Assembly: GCF_000374145.1 (NCBI RefSeq)
Contig: NZ_KB893654.1
Location: forward strand, 770,995 to 834,994
DNA length: 64,000 nucleotides
Source: Neomegalonema perideroedes DSM 15528
GTDB lineage: Bacteria; Pseudomonadota; Alphaproteobacteria; Rhodobacterales; Rhodobacteraceae
Reading direction: 5' to 3'
Part shown: positions 25,513-35,607 of the stretch, piece by piece
How positions within the stretch are numbered: position 1 is the stretch's first letter
Layout of the letters: the number at the start of each line of letters is the position of its first letter
The notes under the pieces: generated by a model
The model's input: only the letters and a program-made list of their open reading frames with translations
What the model was told of the DNA's origin: nothing
The model's database searches: none
Position numbers and translations under genes: made by a program

Positions 25513-26586
25513 ATGGCCGGAAGGATGGAATGGAGGCTGGCTTTGGCCGCGCTGCTGGTCGCGGCGGGCGCAGGAGCCGCGCGGGCGCAGACGCGAAGCG
25601 ACGGCGGCGGGCTGCATCCCGGCGCCGAATGGATGGCCGATTCCTCTCTGGAGCCGACCGGCGGGCTCTCGGGCGAATCCCGCGGCGATCCGGGAAGCTT
25701 CCTCTTTCCGCCCGAGGGCCTCGCGGAGGATTGCGCCGCCGTCTGCGCCGGGGATTCCGCCTGCGCCGCCTGGCGTTACGAGCCTGCGGCGGTCTCCGAA
25801 AACGAGAAGGCGGCTTGCGCCCTCTTCGGCTATCGCGTCGAATTCGACCATGTCGCCCGCGATCCGGTCGAGGGCTGGGTCTCGGGGCTCAAGCCCGACG
25901 CGGTTCGTCTGATCCGGCCTTGGCCCGACGAGGCCGAAGAGCCCGGAGAAGACGTCTGGGAGGAGGCCGAGACGACGCCGCTCCGGCTGGCGGCTCCGCC
26001 CGGCTACGAAGACCGGCCGGTGGTCTGGTCCGCCGAGCCTCTGGAGAAACAGGCCTTCGAGGCCATGGCCATGCCCTATCCCGCGCTCGGGGATTTCGAG
26101 ACCGCTTTGGAGCCGGGGCTCTGGCGGGTCTGGGGCGAGGGGGCGGGCTTCGCTCTGGCGGGCGAGATCCGCGTGACGGAGGAGGAGGGCGCGCGCTTCG
26201 TCGTGCCTCTGGACCCCGCGCCCTTCGATTTCTCGACGCCGGTCTTCTTCTGCGACGGCCCGGAGACCTGCGCCTTCGAAGACGCTTTGACCGGGCTGGC
26301 CTTTTCGCTGCCGCCCGGCTGGAGCGCGGGGCCTGCGTGGTTTTACGAGACGGCGGGCGGCGCGCGGGCCTCTCTGCCGACGGTGGAGTTCTACGCTTCG
26401 GAGGAGGGCGGGGAATCTCTGGTTTCGCTGAATCTGCGTCAGGCGGGACAGGGCGGACGCTGCCTCGATCTGGCGGCGGGGCGGCTGTGCCTGCATGACC
26501 TCTCGGCGCCCGGCGGCGCCGAGGGCTTCGACCTGCTCGCCGAAACGGTCAAGCCGGGCGAGCCTTGGCTTGGCCCGCAGGAGTAG
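25513..26586 (+). CDS. secreted PAN/apple-domain-like protein of unknown function
   Basis: This 357-residue protein has a Sec signal peptide (about residues 1-26, [18 protein letters not shown]). Residues 50-105 show the pattern of a small PAN/apple domain: an aromatic and Cys-spaced run with [20 protein letters not shown] and a later AACALFGY. The C-terminal 250 residues are acidic and probably beta-rich ([19 protein letters not shown]); I do not recognise them. I prefer the ATG at 25513, nine bases after AGGAG, over the ATG at 25504. It stands alone and diverges from anmK. Confidence 0.72.
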   Translation: MAGRMEWRLALAALLVAAGAGAARAQTRSDGGGLHPGAEWMADSSLEPTGGLSGESRGDPGSFLFPPEGLAEDCAAVCAGDSACAAWRYEPAAVSENEKAACALFGYRVEFDHVARDPVEGWVSGLKPDAVRLIRPWPDEAEEPGEDVWEEAETTPLRLAAPPGYEDRPVVWSAEPLEKQAFEAMAMPYPALGDFETALEPGLWRVWGEGAGFALAGEIRVTEEEGARFVVPLDPAPFDFSTPVFFCDGPETCAFEDALTGLAFSLPPGWSAGPAWFYETAGGARASLPTVEFYASEEGGESLVSLNLRQAGQGGRCLDLAAGRLCLHDLSAPGGAEGFDLLAETVKPGEPWLGPQE

Positions 26587-26703
26587 CCGGGAAGCCACGC
26601 GCGCGGAGTCTTGCGCCGCCCTCTCTTGCGTTGGGGGCGGCGGGAGCCTATGTCTTCGCCCGTCAAGCGCGCGATCCTCGCGCTTTTGGTTTTTAGTTTG
26701 GTC

Positions 26704-26746
26704 GCGCAATTCATCCGAAAAATCTCGTCAATTTTTCGGATTGCGC
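26704..26746. promoter_or_regulatory. large inverted repeat in the leader of the ABC-F gene
   Basis: Arms ATCCGAAAAAT (26713-26723) and ATTTTTCGGAT (26731-26741) pair perfectly around CTCGTCA. Outside them GCGCA and TGCGC extend the stem past a 4-base bulge. It lies 77 bp before the start codon. It could be an operator or an RNA hairpin in the leader. No T-run follows, so it is not a simple terminator. Confidence 0.5.
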
Positions 26747-26822
26747 TCCAGAGGAGTTCCCCGACCGATGATTCTGATCCCTTTCCCCCAAATCCCTGCG
26801 GTTTCCGGAAAAGGATCTTCTC

Positions 26823-28427
26823 ATGTCGGCTTCGGCGGTTTTCTCTCATCTCTCTTGGTCCGCGCCTGACGGGCGGGCGGTCCTCTCCGATCTGAGTTTG
26901 ACGCTGCCTGCGGGGCGTTGCGGCCTCGTGGGGCGCAACGGCGTGGGCAAATCCGTGCTGATGGATCTCGTGGCGGGGCTGAAGCGCCCTTCCTCCGGGA
27001 GCCTCCATGTCGAGGGCCGCGCGGCGCATCTGCCTCAGGCCTTCGCCCCGGCGGAGGGCGAGACTCTGGCGGATCTCTTCGGCCTCGGCGCGGATTTCGC
27101 GCGGCTGGACCGCGCCGAGCGCGGAGAGGCCTCCGAAGCGGATTTGCTCGCCGCCGACTGGACGCTGGAGGCGCGCTTCGCCGAAGCTCTGGCGGAGGTC
27201 GGGCTTGAGGCGCCGCCGGATCGGCTTCTCTCGGAGCTTTCGGGCGGCCAGCGCACGCGGGCGCGTCTGGCGGCTCTGAGCTTCGGCGAGCCGGATCTTC
27301 TCCTCCTCGACGAGCCCACCAACAACCTCGATTCCGAGGGGCGGGCGGCGGCGCGGCGGCTTTTGGCCCGCTGGCGCGGCTCGGCTCTGGTGGTCAGCCA
27401 TGACCGCGAGCTTCTGGAGGAGATGGACTCCATCCTCGAATTGACCAGCCTCGGCGCGACTCTCTGGGGCGGCGGCTGGAGCTTCTATCGCGCGGGGAAG
27501 GCTCAGGCTCTGGCGGCGGCGGAGCAGGATGTGAAATCGGCGCGTCTGCGTCAGGAGGAGGCCGGGCGCAAGGCTCAGACCTCCCGCGAGCGCAAGGAGA
27601 AGCGCGACGGCGCGGGCGCCCGTTCGCGGGCCAAAGGCGGGACGCCGAAAATCCTGCTCGACGCCGCCAAGGGACGGGCGGAGGCCTCGGGCGGGGCGGG
27701 GGCGCGTCTGGCCGAGCGCCGCGCCGCCGAGGCCGCGCGGGAGGTCGAGGCGGCGGAGGCCAAGCTCGAACGCCTGCGGGCTTTGAGCTTCACGCTGCCG
27801 CCGACGGGGCTTCCGGCCGGACGCCGCGTCTTGCGGGCGGAGGATCTGGCGGGCGGGCCGCCGACGGCTGCGGGGCCTTTGCTGCGGGGCGTCTCGCTGG
27901 AGATCTTCGGGCCCGAGCGCCTCGCGCTGACCGGGCCGAACGGCGCGGGCAAAACGACGCTCCTGCGGCTGCTGGCGGGCGAGGCCGCGCCCGTCTCAGG
28001 CCGCGCGGAGCTTTTCGTGAGGGCGGCTTATCTGGATCAGAACGTGGCGATCGTGCATGAAGACGACAGCCTGCTGGAGAACTTTCGTCGTCTCAATCCT
28101 GCGGCGGATATGAACGCGGCTCATGCGGCTTTGGCGCAGTTCCTCTTTCGCAACGAAGCGGCCTTGCGTCCCGTGCGGAGCCTCAGCAGCGGGCAGCGTC
28201 TGAGGGCGGGTCTGGCCTGCGCGCTGGGCGGAGCCGCGCCGCCGCAGCTTCTCTTTCTCGACGAGCCGACCAACCACCTTGACCTTGAGACCATCGAGGT
28301 TCTGGAAGCGGCCCTCGGCGCTTATGACGGGGCTCTGGTCGTGGTCAGCCATGACCCGGCCTTTCTGGAGGCTCTGGGCGTCACGCGGCGTTTGCGGCTG
28401 GAGCCGGGCGGAATCCTGACGGAGTAG
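26823..28427 (+). CDS. ABC-F family ATPase
   Basis: This is a 534-residue soluble protein with two ABC ATPase domains and no membrane segments. Domain 1: GRNGVGKS near residue 38, LSGGQRTRARLAAL near 138, LLLLDEPTNNLD near 160. Domain 2: GPNGAGKTT near 375, LSSGQRLRAGLAC near 455, LLFLDEPTNHLDLETIEVLE near 480. The linker is rich in Arg, Lys and Ala (about 235-320). ABC-F proteins act on ribosomes as translation or antibiotic-protection factors. This one is not clearly Uup, EttA or YheS, so no symbol is given. It has a 236-bp upstream gap with a strong inverted repeat. Confidence 0.88.
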   Translation: MSASAVFSHLSWSAPDGRAVLSDLSLTLPAGRCGLVGRNGVGKSVLMDLVAGLKRPSSGSLHVEGRAAHLPQAFAPAEGETLADLFGLGADFARLDRAERGEASEADLLAADWTLEARFAEALAEVGLEAPPDRLLSELSGGQRTRARLAALSFGEPDLLLLDEPTNNLDSEGRAAARRLLARWRGSALVVSHDRELLEEMDSILELTSLGATLWGGGWSFYRAGKAQALAAAEQDVKSARLRQEEAGRKAQTSRERKEKRDGAGARSRAKGGTPKILLDAAKGRAEASGGAGARLAERRAAEAAREVEAAEAKLERLRALSFTLPPTGLPAGRRVLRAEDLAGGPPTAAGPLLRGVSLEIFGPERLALTGPNGAGKTTLLRLLAGEAAPVSGRAELFVRAAYLDQNVAIVHEDDSLLENFRRLNPAADMNAAHAALAQFLFRNEAALRPVRSLSSGQRLRAGLACALGGAAPPQLLFLDEPTNHLDLETIEVLEAALGAYDGALVVVSHDPAFLEALGVTRRLRLEPGGILTE

Positions 28428-28448
28428 GGGGCGCTTCACAGCGCCCCC
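28427..28448. terminator. bidirectional terminator between ABC-F and cysS
   Basis: A 9-bp perfect stem GGGGGCGCT/AGCGCCCCC with a TCAC loop fills the 29-bp gap between two convergent genes. It is followed by only two T, so it may be helped by other factors. Confidence 0.7.
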
Positions 28449-28456
28449 TTCGGATC

Positions 28457-29830
28457 TCAAAGTTTGGGCAGCCGCGCCGCCTCGAATTCCTGCGAGAGGC
28501 TCCATTCCGCGCCTTTGGGGGTGTCCGTGACGACCACCCCCGCCGCCTTGAGCCCGTCGCGCAGAGCGTCGGCCTTGGCGAAGTCGCGGGATTTCTTGGC
28601 CTCGGCGCGGGCTTCGAGCAGAGCCTCGATGCGCGCCGAGGTCTGGGAATCCGCCTCCGGCAGGGCGTCCCAGCCGCCCATCTCCGGCGTGAGCAGCCCC
28701 ATGAGCGCGGCCCCCGCCTTCAGTCCCGCCGCATCCCCGGCGTTCGCGAGCTTATGCAGCTCCGCGATGGCCAGCGGCGTGTTGAGGTCGTCGGCCAGAG
28801 CCGCGAGGACTCCGGCGGGGATTTCGGCGGCGGGCTCGGCCTCTCCGGCGATGCGGCGCCATTTCTCCAAGGTGCGGCGGGATTCCTCCAGCAGACGATC
28901 CGTCCAGTCGAGCGGCTGGCGATAATGGGCCGTCAGCAGGGAGAAGCGCAGGACTTCGCCGGGAATCCCCTGATCGAGCAAAGCGCGCGGCGTGATGAAA
29001 TTGCCGAGGGATTTCGCCATCTTCTCGCCGTCGATGGTCAGAATGCCGTTATGCATCCAGATCCGCGCGAAGCCGCTGCCCGGCTTGGCGCAGAGCGATT
29101 GCGCGCATTCGTTCTCATGATGGGGGAATTGCAGGTCGATGCCCCCGGCGTGGATGTCGAAATCCGTCCCGAGCAGCTCCTCGGACATGGCCGAGCATTC
29201 GATATGCCAGCCCGGACGCCCGAGGCTCCAGGGGCTGCGCCATCCGGGCTGGTCGGGCGTCGAGGGCTTCCAGAGGACGAAATCCATCGGATCGCGCTTA
29301 TAGGGCGCCACCTCGACCCGCGCCCCGGCGATCATCTCCTTGACCGAGCGCCGCGACAACCGCCCATAACCCGGATCGGAAGGGACATGAAACAACACAT
29401 GCCCCTCCGCCTCATAGGCCGAGCCGTTGGCGATCAATTCGCGGATCATCCCGATCATCTGCGGAACATAGGCCGTGGCGCGCGGCTCATGGTTCGGGCG
29501 CAGAGCCCCGAGCGCGTCCATATCCTGATGAAACCAGCCGATGGTCTGTTCGGTGATGTCGTAGATGCTGCGGCGGGTCTCGGCGGCTCTGGCGTTGATC
29601 TTGTCGTCGACGTCGGTGAAATTGCGGGCGTAGACCACATGCTGCGGCCCGTAAACATGCCGGAGCAGCCGAAACAGCACGTCGAAGACCGTCACGGGCC
29701 GGGCGTTGCCCATATGCGCGCGGTCGTAGACGGTCGGCCCGCAGACATACATCCGCACGCGCTCGGGATCGAGCGGCGCGAAGGGGGCTTTCTCGCGCGT
29801 GAGGCTGTTGTGAAGCTGCAAGACGACCAT
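28457..29830 (-). CDS. cysS: cysteinyl-tRNA synthetase
   Basis: CysRS (457 aa) charges tRNA-Cys. Family features are present: [18 protein letters not shown] near residue 27 with zinc Cys29 and the HIGH-type HMGN, the [12 protein letters not shown] region, [15 protein letters not shown] with zinc Cys, HHENECAQS, and the KMSKS loop written as KMAKSLGNF. The C-terminal DALR/anticodon region is intact. Length is typical. It is a single-gene unit, convergent with the ABC-F gene and divergent from the ETF-QO gene. Confidence 0.97.
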   Translation of the reverse strand: MVVLQLHNSLTREKAPFAPLDPERVRMYVCGPTVYDRAHMGNARPVTVFDVLFRLLRHVYGPQHVVYARNFTDVDDKINARAAETRRSIYDITEQTIGWFHQDMDALGALRPNHEPRATAYVPQMIGMIRELIANGSAYEAEGHVLFHVPSDPGYGRLSRRSVKEMIAGARVEVAPYKRDPMDFVLWKPSTPDQPGWRSPWSLGRPGWHIECSAMSEELLGTDFDIHAGGIDLQFPHHENECAQSLCAKPGSGFARIWMHNGILTIDGEKMAKSLGNFITPRALLDQGIPGEVLRFSLLTAHYRQPLDWTDRLLEESRRTLEKWRRIAGEAEPAAEIPAGVLAALADDLNTPLAIAELHKLANAGDAAGLKAGAALMGLLTPEMGGWDALPEADSQTSARIEALLEARAEAKKSRDFAKADALRDGLKAAGVVVTDTPKGAEWSLSQEFEAARLPKL

Positions 29831-30118
29831 GAAGGATTCTCCTGCCGCAAGGGACCGGAGGCGCTCACACGGAAAATCAGGACGAAGAAGCCCCGCGCGC
29901 CGAACCGGTCAGCGGCGGCTACAGAAGGATTGAGCAGAGGCGGGCTGTTTCGTCATGGGCCGGAGCATGCCTGCAATCGACGGCGCCCGTCAAGCGGGAA
30001 AGGAAGCGGCGAAAGGCGCCGCAGCGTCGGCGTTGCTCTGAAGGAGGCGGGCCGATAATCTTCCGGCGTCAGCAAGGACGAATCCGGGCGGACAGCCCAT
30101 ATAAGGAGGTCTCAGCCA

Positions 30119-31777
30119 ATGGCGGACGGCGTCGAACGCGAAGCTATGGAATATGACGTCGTCATCGTGGGCGGAGGCCCGGCGGGCCTCTCCGCGGCGA
30201 TCCGGCTGAAGCAGATCGACGAGAATCTGTCCGTCTGCCTCGTCGAGAAGGGTTCGGAGATCGGCGCGCATATTCTCTCCGGCGCCGTGGTCGATCCCAT
30301 CGGGCTGAATCAGCTCCTCCCCGACTGGCGTGCGGCGGGCGCGCCTTTGCGCACGGAGGTGACGGAGGATCAATTCTACGTCCTCGGTCAGGACGGCGAG
30401 ATCCGCGTGCCGAACCTCCTCATGCCGCCGCTGATGAACAATCACGGCAATTTCATCGTCAGCCTCGGCGAGGTCTGCCGCTGGCTGGCCGAGCAGGCCG
30501 AGGGCCTTGGGGTCGAGATTTATCCGGGCATGGCGGCCTCGGCGCCCATCTTCGGCGAAGAGGGCGAATTGGTCGGCGTGGTGGCGGGCGAATTCGGCCT
30601 TGCGCATGATGGAACGCCCGGCCCCGATTATCAGCCCGGCATGGAGCTGCGCGGCAAATACGTGCTCATCGCCGAGGGCGCGCGGGGCAGCCTCGCCAAG
30701 ATTCTGATCGCGCGCTACCAGCTTCAGGAAGGCCGCGAGCCGCAGAAATTCGGCATCGGCATGAAGGAGCTTTGGGAGGTCAAGCCCGAGAACTTCCATC
30801 AGGGCCGCGTGACCCACACCATGGGCTGGCCCCTGCCCAAGCGCACGGGCGGCGGAAGCTTCTGCTATCACTTTGAGAAAAATCAGGTTTACGTGGGCTT
30901 CGTGGTTCATCTGAACTATCCGAACCCCTATCTCTCGCCCTATGAGGAATTCCAGAACTTCAAGCGCCATCACCTCATCCGCCCGCTTCTGGAGGGCGGA
31001 AAGCGCGTGGCCTATGGCGCGCGGGCCATCACGGAAGGCGGCTGGCAGTCTCTGCCGAAGCTGGTCTTCCCCGGAGGCGCGCTGATCGGCTGCGCGGCGG
31101 GCATGGTCAACGTGCCGCGCATCAAGGGCTCGCATAATGCGATGCTCTCGGGCAAATACGCCGCCGAGGCCGCCGCCGCCGCTCTCGCCGAGGGCCGCGC
31201 GGGCGACGAACTCGGCTCCTATGTCGAGGCCGTGCAGGGCAAGGGCAGCCCGATCCGCAAAGACCTTTACCGCGTGCGCAACGTCAAGCCGCTCTGGTCG
31301 AAGCTGGGCCTGACGCTCGGCGTGGGTCTGGGCGGCGCGGACATGTGGCTCAACCAGATCTTCGGAACCAGCCCCTTCACGCTCAAGCACGGCAAGACCG
31401 ACGCCGCCGCCACCGAGCCCGCCGCCAAGCATAAGCCCATCGCCTACCCCAAGCCCGACGGCAAGCTGACTTTCGACCGTCTGACCAACGTCTCCTTCAG
31501 CTTCACCAATCACGCCGAGGAGCAGCGTCCGCATCTGCTGCTGAGAGACCCCAAGATTCCCATCGCCGTGAATCTGCCGATCTACGCCGAGCCTGCTCAG
31601 CGTTATTGCCCGGCGGCGGTCTACGAGGTGGTCGGCGCCGACACGCCGGATCCGCGCTTCGTGATCAACTTCCAGAACTGCGTCCACTGCAAGACCTGCG
31701 ACATCAAAGACCCCTCGCAGAACATCGACTGGACGACGCCTCAGGGCGGCGAAGGCCCGAACTACCCCAATATGTGA
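30119..31777 (+). CDS. electron transfer flavoprotein-ubiquinone oxidoreductase
   Basis: ETF-QO (552 aa) passes electrons from ETF, reduced by acyl-CoA dehydrogenases, to ubiquinone at the inner membrane. The FAD-binding GGGPAGLSAAIRL starts at residue 18. The C-terminal 4Fe-4S cluster is formed by Cys at about 497 and CVHCKTC (521-527), followed by the conserved DPSQNIDWTTPQGGEGPNYP split at the end. A strong AAGGAGGT (30103-30110) precedes the start. It would serve the isovaleryl-CoA dehydrogenase encoded 24 kb to the right. The 288-bp gap before it holds no gene that I can see. Confidence 0.97.
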   Translation: MADGVEREAMEYDVVIVGGGPAGLSAAIRLKQIDENLSVCLVEKGSEIGAHILSGAVVDPIGLNQLLPDWRAAGAPLRTEVTEDQFYVLGQDGEIRVPNLLMPPLMNNHGNFIVSLGEVCRWLAEQAEGLGVEIYPGMAASAPIFGEEGELVGVVAGEFGLAHDGTPGPDYQPGMELRGKYVLIAEGARGSLAKILIARYQLQEGREPQKFGIGMKELWEVKPENFHQGRVTHTMGWPLPKRTGGGSFCYHFEKNQVYVGFVVHLNYPNPYLSPYEEFQNFKRHHLIRPLLEGGKRVAYGARAITEGGWQSLPKLVFPGGALIGCAAGMVNVPRIKGSHNAMLSGKYAAEAAAAALAEGRAGDELGSYVEAVQGKGSPIRKDLYRVRNVKPLWSKLGLTLGVGLGGADMWLNQIFGTSPFTLKHGKTDAAATEPAAKHKPIAYPKPDGKLTFDRLTNVSFSFTNHAEEQRPHLLLRDPKIPIAVNLPIYAEPAQRYCPAAVYEVVGADTPDPRFVINFQNCVHCKTCDIKDPSQNIDWTTPQGGEGPNYPNM

Positions 31778-31786
31778 GGGGCCTCC

Positions 31787-32815
31787 TCAGCCGAAGAGCG
31801 GCGGGCGCTTCTCCGAGGCCGCCCCCGCCTCCATATGGCGGCGCAGGAATTGGGCGGCGCGGTCGATGGCCTCCGCCGCTTCGGGCGCCCAAGGGGCTGC
31901 GATCTGGAACACATGCGGCAGGCCGCGCCAGAGGATGAACTCCGCAGCCACGCCCTGCTCGCGCAGACGCCGGACCATGCGCAAGGCGTCGTCGCGGAGA
32001 ATCTCAATGTCGCTGACTTGGAGCATCATCGGCGGCGCGCCTGCGAACTCGCCATAGAGCGGCGAGGCGCGCGGATCCGAGGGATCTGCGCCCTGAAGAT
32101 AATTCTCCGCCACCTCGCCGATGCGCGAAGCCGGAAGCAGCGGATCCAGATGGGCGTTCTCCGCGATGCTCGCGCCGGAGAGCATGAGATCCGTCCATGG
32201 GCTGAAGAGCGCCAGAGCGGCGGGCTCCGGCAGGCCCCGCGCCCGGATCTCCTGCAACAGCCCGAGGCAAAGCCCTCCGCCCGCCGAATCTCCGGCCAAA
32301 CCGAGGGTCTTCGGGTTCACGCCCTCCGCGAGGAGCTTCTCATAAACCGCGAGGGCGTCCTCCAAAGCGGCGGGGAAGCGGTTCTCCGGCGCGAGGCGGT
32401 AATCCGGGACGCAGACTCGCGCTTTGGCGTCGCGCGCCAGCCGCCAGGTGATTGAGCGGTGCGTCCGGGGCGAGCCCATGACATAGCCGCCGCCATGCAG
32501 ATAAAGCAGCGTGTTGAAGGCCCTGACCGGCCCGTCCTCGACCCATTCCACGGGAATGCGTCCGCCCGGCCCCTCGATCTCCTGATGGGTCAGCCTCAGC
32601 CGCCAGAAGGGCGCCGGAGGCAGCAGCGCGCGGGTGCGGAAGGCGAAGCGCCGCCGCGCCTTTTGCGGGGTCTCCACCTTGGCGGCCTGACGCTTCGAGG
32701 TGTTTTGCAGCACGAAGCTCAGGGCGGCGTTGCGCGCCCGGCCGAAGGCGCCGGGCTCGCGGGTGAGGTCCTCGCCGGAGTCTCCGGTCACGTCCAGACC
32801 GCGCGAGTCCTCCAT
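31787..32815 (-). CDS. alpha/beta hydrolase, hormone-sensitive-lipase family
   Basis: This is a 342-residue esterase or lipase of the HSL (bacterial family IV) group. The oxyanion-hole motif LHGGGYVMGSP lies near residue 102 and the nucleophile elbow GDSAGGGLCLGL near 177. A late LPHVFQIAAPW supplies the catalytic His near 308. The N-terminal 60 residues are basic. Substrate cannot be told from the sequence; short-chain esters are usual for the family. The stop is 9 bp from convergent ETF-QO, and upstream it shares direction with gshB (21-bp gap). Confidence 0.9.
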   Translation of the reverse strand: MEDSRGLDVTGDSGEDLTREPGAFGRARNAALSFVLQNTSKRQAAKVETPQKARRRFAFRTRALLPPAPFWRLRLTHQEIEGPGGRIPVEWVEDGPVRAFNTLLYLHGGGYVMGSPRTHRSITWRLARDAKARVCVPDYRLAPENRFPAALEDALAVYEKLLAEGVNPKTLGLAGDSAGGGLCLGLLQEIRARGLPEPAALALFSPWTDLMLSGASIAENAHLDPLLPASRIGEVAENYLQGADPSDPRASPLYGEFAGAPPMMLQVSDIEILRDDALRMVRRLREQGVAAEFILWRGLPHVFQIAAPWAPEAAEAIDRAAQFLRRHMEAGAASEKRPPLFG

Positions 32816-32836
32816 GGCTTCGTCTCCTGTTTGGGC

Positions 32837-33784
32837 TCAGCCTTGGGCGCGCCTTTGTTCGATGGCGTCCCAGATGAGGCCGAAGCCGTCGATCTTGTCG
32901 AAACGCGACATCTGCCAGACGCCCGTCGGCGAGGTGACGTTGATCTCGGTGAGATAGGTTCCGATCACGTCGATGCCGACGAAGATCTGGCCTTTCTCCT
33001 TCAGCAACGGCCCGATGGCTTCACAAATTTCGTGATCGCGCTTCGTGAGTTCAAGAGCCGCCGCCCGCCCGCCGACATGTAAGTTTGAACGGGTTTCATG
33101 ATGGGCGGGAATGCGGTTCACGCCGCCGACCGGCTTGCCGTCGATGAGGATGATGCGTTTGTCGCCCTCGCGCACGGCGGGCAGATAGCGTTGCGCGATG
33201 AAGGGATCGCGGGTCATGCCGGTGTAAAGCTCATGCAGAGAGGGGAGGTTCACGCCGTCGGCGTGGACGCGGAAGACTCCCGCGCCGCCATTGCCGAACA
33301 GGGGCTTGACGATGATTTCCCCATGCTCCGCGTGAAAGGCCTGAAGCTCCTTCAGATCGCGGGTGATGAGGGTCGGCGGCGTGAGATCCTTGAATTGCGT
33401 GACCAGCAGCTTCTCCGGGTAATTGCGCACCCAGAAGGGATCGTTGACCACGAGGGTCTTCGGATGGACCAGTTCCAGAAAATAAGTGGTCGTCAGATAA
33501 GACATGTCGAAGGGCGGATCCTGACGCAGCAGAATCACGTCGAAATCCGAGAGCGGCCCAAAGCGCTCTTCGCCCAGCTCGGCGTGGTCGCCCTGAACCG
33601 ACCGCACCTTCAGCCCCCGCGAGCGCGCGAGGGGAACGCCGTCCTTCAGCGAGAGTTGGCCCGGCGTGTAATAGCTCAGGCGATGCCCGCGCTCCTGCGC
33701 TTTGAGCAGCATGCCGAAGGTGGAGTCCTGCGTGATGTCGATGGGGCCGATGGGGTCCATCTGAACGGCGACGTGAAGGCTCAT
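32837..33784 (-). CDS. gshB: glutathione synthetase
   Basis: GshB (315 aa) joins gamma-glutamylcysteine and glycine with ATP to make glutathione. The N-terminal [16 protein letters not shown] and [18 protein letters not shown] are diagnostic. The ATP-grasp part has [16 protein letters not shown] and [21 protein letters not shown]. It makes the thiol that accepts sulfane sulfur, and so supports the persulfide dioxygenase-like enzyme, though it is not in that operon. It may be cotranscribed with the downstream esterase gene. Confidence 0.97.
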   Translation of the reverse strand: MSLHVAVQMDPIGPIDITQDSTFGMLLKAQERGHRLSYYTPGQLSLKDGVPLARSRGLKVRSVQGDHAELGEERFGPLSDFDVILLRQDPPFDMSYLTTTYFLELVHPKTLVVNDPFWVRNYPEKLLVTQFKDLTPPTLITRDLKELQAFHAEHGEIIVKPLFGNGGAGVFRVHADGVNLPSLHELYTGMTRDPFIAQRYLPAVREGDKRIILIDGKPVGGVNRIPAHHETRSNLHVGGRAAALELTKRDHEICEAIGPLLKEKGQIFVGIDVIGTYLTEINVTSPTGVWQMSRFDKIDGFGLIWDAIEQRRAQG

Positions 33785-34000
33785 GGGGATTTTCCGAAGG
33801 CTGAAGGGGGCGCGAACGCCGCGCAGATTACCCGATCAGGCGCCTCGCGCCAGAGAATAGAGGCGCATCCTCGGACGGGTCTTCGCTTGGACTTGAGCGC
33901 GGACCCGCTTAAGGCTATCCTGAGCCGGATTCCGCAGCCTCCGCCCCCGCCGCCGATTCCCGGCTCGCGCGAGCGGCCTTCATGGAGTTGCAAGCTGAAC

Positions 34001-34450
34001 GTGCAAACGCCGACCGATTCCGGTCCCGCCGAACCTCCCTCGGCGCTTGAGGGCTCCCCCGCGCCGGAGATCGCGCCTGAGACGCTGCTCGCCGCCGCGC
34101 TTGAGGCGATGGACGACGATAAGGCCGAGGACATCGCGGTCATCGACCTGCGCCAGAAAACCCCCCTCGCGGATTATATGATCATCGCCAACGGCCGCTC
34201 GACGCGCCATGTGACGACCATCGCCGAGAAGCTCATGGAGCGGCTGAAAGGCAAGCTCGGGCTGATCGCGCGGGCCGAAGGCGTCGAGGGCGGCGATTGG
34301 GCGCTGGTCGACGCGGGCGACGTGATCGTGCATGTCTTCCGCCCCGAAGTCCGCGAGTTCTACACGCTGGAGCGCATCTGGCTGGGCCCCGACGAGGAGC
34401 CGCTGGAGCGTCGCAACGTGACCTCGAAATTCGAGCCCGGGGACGAATGA
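34001..34450 (+). CDS. rsfS: ribosomal silencing factor RsfS
   Basis: RsfS (Iojap family, 149 aa from the GTG) binds ribosomal protein uL14 and blocks subunit joining in starvation. DDKAEDIAVIDLRQKTPLADYM near residue 36 (two adjoining motifs), NGRSTRHVTTIAEKLMERL and the C-terminal VHVFRPEVREFYTLERIW match the family. The start is uncertain. The GTG at 34001 gives a 33-residue proline/alanine-rich head with no strong ribosome site. It lies 13 bp upstream of rlmH, the usual partner gene. Confidence 0.9.
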   Translation: MQTPTDSGPAEPPSALEGSPAPEIAPETLLAAALEAMDDDKAEDIAVIDLRQKTPLADYMIIANGRSTRHVTTIAEKLMERLKGKLGLIARAEGVEGGDWALVDAGDVIVHVFRPEVREFYTLERIWLGPDEEPLERRNVTSKFEPGDE

Positions 34451-34463
34451 GCCGCATCATCCC

Positions 34464-34931
34464 ATGCGGCTGAGCCTCCTCGCGATCGGGCGCGCGCGTC
34501 CGGGGCCTGAGAAGGCTCTGACCGAGGATTATCTGAAACGCCTCGCGCCTATGGGGCGGGGCGTGGGGATCGGCCCGGCGCGGCTTCTGGAGCTGGAGGC
34601 CAAATCGGGCCGCCGCGAAGACGAGAGCGCGCTCTTGCTGGAGCGCGCGCCGCAGGGCGCGAAGCTCGTCGTTATGGACGAGCGCGGCGAAACTCCCTCC
34701 AGCCTCGATTTCGCGCAAAAGCTCGGGCGCTGGCGCGACGGCGGCGCGGCGGAGGCCGTCTTCCTCATCGGCGGCGCCGACGGCCACGCCGAAGCCTTGC
34801 GCGAAAGGGCGGATTGGGTGGTTTCGCTCGGGCGGCTCACTCTGCCGCATATGCTGGCGCGGGCGGTTCTCGCCGAACAGCTTTATCGCGCCGCTTCCAT
34901 TCTGGCGGGCCATCCCTATCATCGGGAATAG
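34464..34931 (+). CDS. rlmH: 23S rRNA (pseudouridine-1915-N3) methyltransferase
   Basis: RlmH (155 aa) is a SPOUT-class enzyme that methylates pseudouridine 1915 of 23S rRNA on assembled ribosomes. The knotted SAM-binding region VFLIGGADGHAEAL near residue 99 and the C-terminal SLGRLTLPHMLARAVLAEQLYRA (two adjoining motifs) are diagnostic, and the protein ends in GHPYHRE as expected. The rsfS-rlmH order is conserved in proteobacteria. Confidence 0.96.
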   Translation: MRLSLLAIGRARPGPEKALTEDYLKRLAPMGRGVGIGPARLLELEAKSGRREDESALLLERAPQGAKLVVMDERGETPSSLDFAQKLGRWRDGGAAEAVFLIGGADGHAEALRERADWVVSLGRLTLPHMLARAVLAEQLYRAASILAGHPYHRE

Positions 34932-35019
34932 AGCGCTTTGCGGCCTCCGCTGCGGCCTGAGGGCCAGACGGTCGCCGGAGGCCTGATTCCCTCCGATGAC
35001 GGAAGCAAGGCGGCCCTGA

Positions 35020-35607
35020 ATGTCCGATCGCCCTTCGCCTGACCCGACGAAGCCGGAAGAGGCCTGTCAGCCGCCGGACCGGGGCGCCTATGTCACGATG
35101 TTCTTTATGGGAATCCTCAGCGCGCCTTATCTGCTCCTCTGGCTCTTTAGGGACAGCCTCGACGCTCTCGCGTCGCTTCTGGCGCAAGCTTTTCCGATCT
35201 TCGCGCCGCGCGTCGAGTTTCTGGAGCGGGTCAGCCCGGCGACGAAGGCGCCCTATGTCGCGACCCTCATCACCGGCCTCCTCATGGCGCCGGCGCTGAT
35301 CGCGCTCGTCAGAATGTCTTTAAGGGACATGGCGCGCGCGCCGAAGCCGCCTGAACCACAGGCGGCGCCGAATCCGATCCTCATGATTTTGGGCGCAGTC
35401 ATGTTCTTTGGAGGATTTTGGCATTTCTTCATCGATGTTCCGGCATTTCTCAACTCCGCCCGTGGACTGCGAAAGAGCGCCTTGATCGGCATGGGTTTCC
35501 CGATTTGGGGCGTCCTGAACCTGCTCATCCTCGAGGTGACGATTCTGGCGGGTGCGGTCCTCATCCTCCGCCGCCTGAGGCGCATGCGCGCCAAGCCGGG
35601 GCTCTAG
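35020..35607 (+). CDS. multi-pass membrane protein of unknown function
   Basis: This is a 195-residue protein with about four hydrophobic segments (near 25-45, 75-100, 122-142 and 160-185) and a basic C-terminus (RRLRRMRAKPGL). The N-terminus is proline/acid-rich and likely cytoplasmic. I recognise no domain. Codon use is ordinary for the window. The stop overlaps convergent lysophospholipase-like gene by 4 bp. The upstream site is weak, so the start is not certain. Confidence 0.65.
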   Translation: MSDRPSPDPTKPEEACQPPDRGAYVTMFFMGILSAPYLLLWLFRDSLDALASLLAQAFPIFAPRVEFLERVSPATKAPYVATLITGLLMAPALIALVRMSLRDMARAPKPPEPQAAPNPILMILGAVMFFGGFWHFFIDVPAFLNSARGLRKSALIGMGFPIWGVLNLLILEVTILAGAVLILRRLRRMRAKPGL

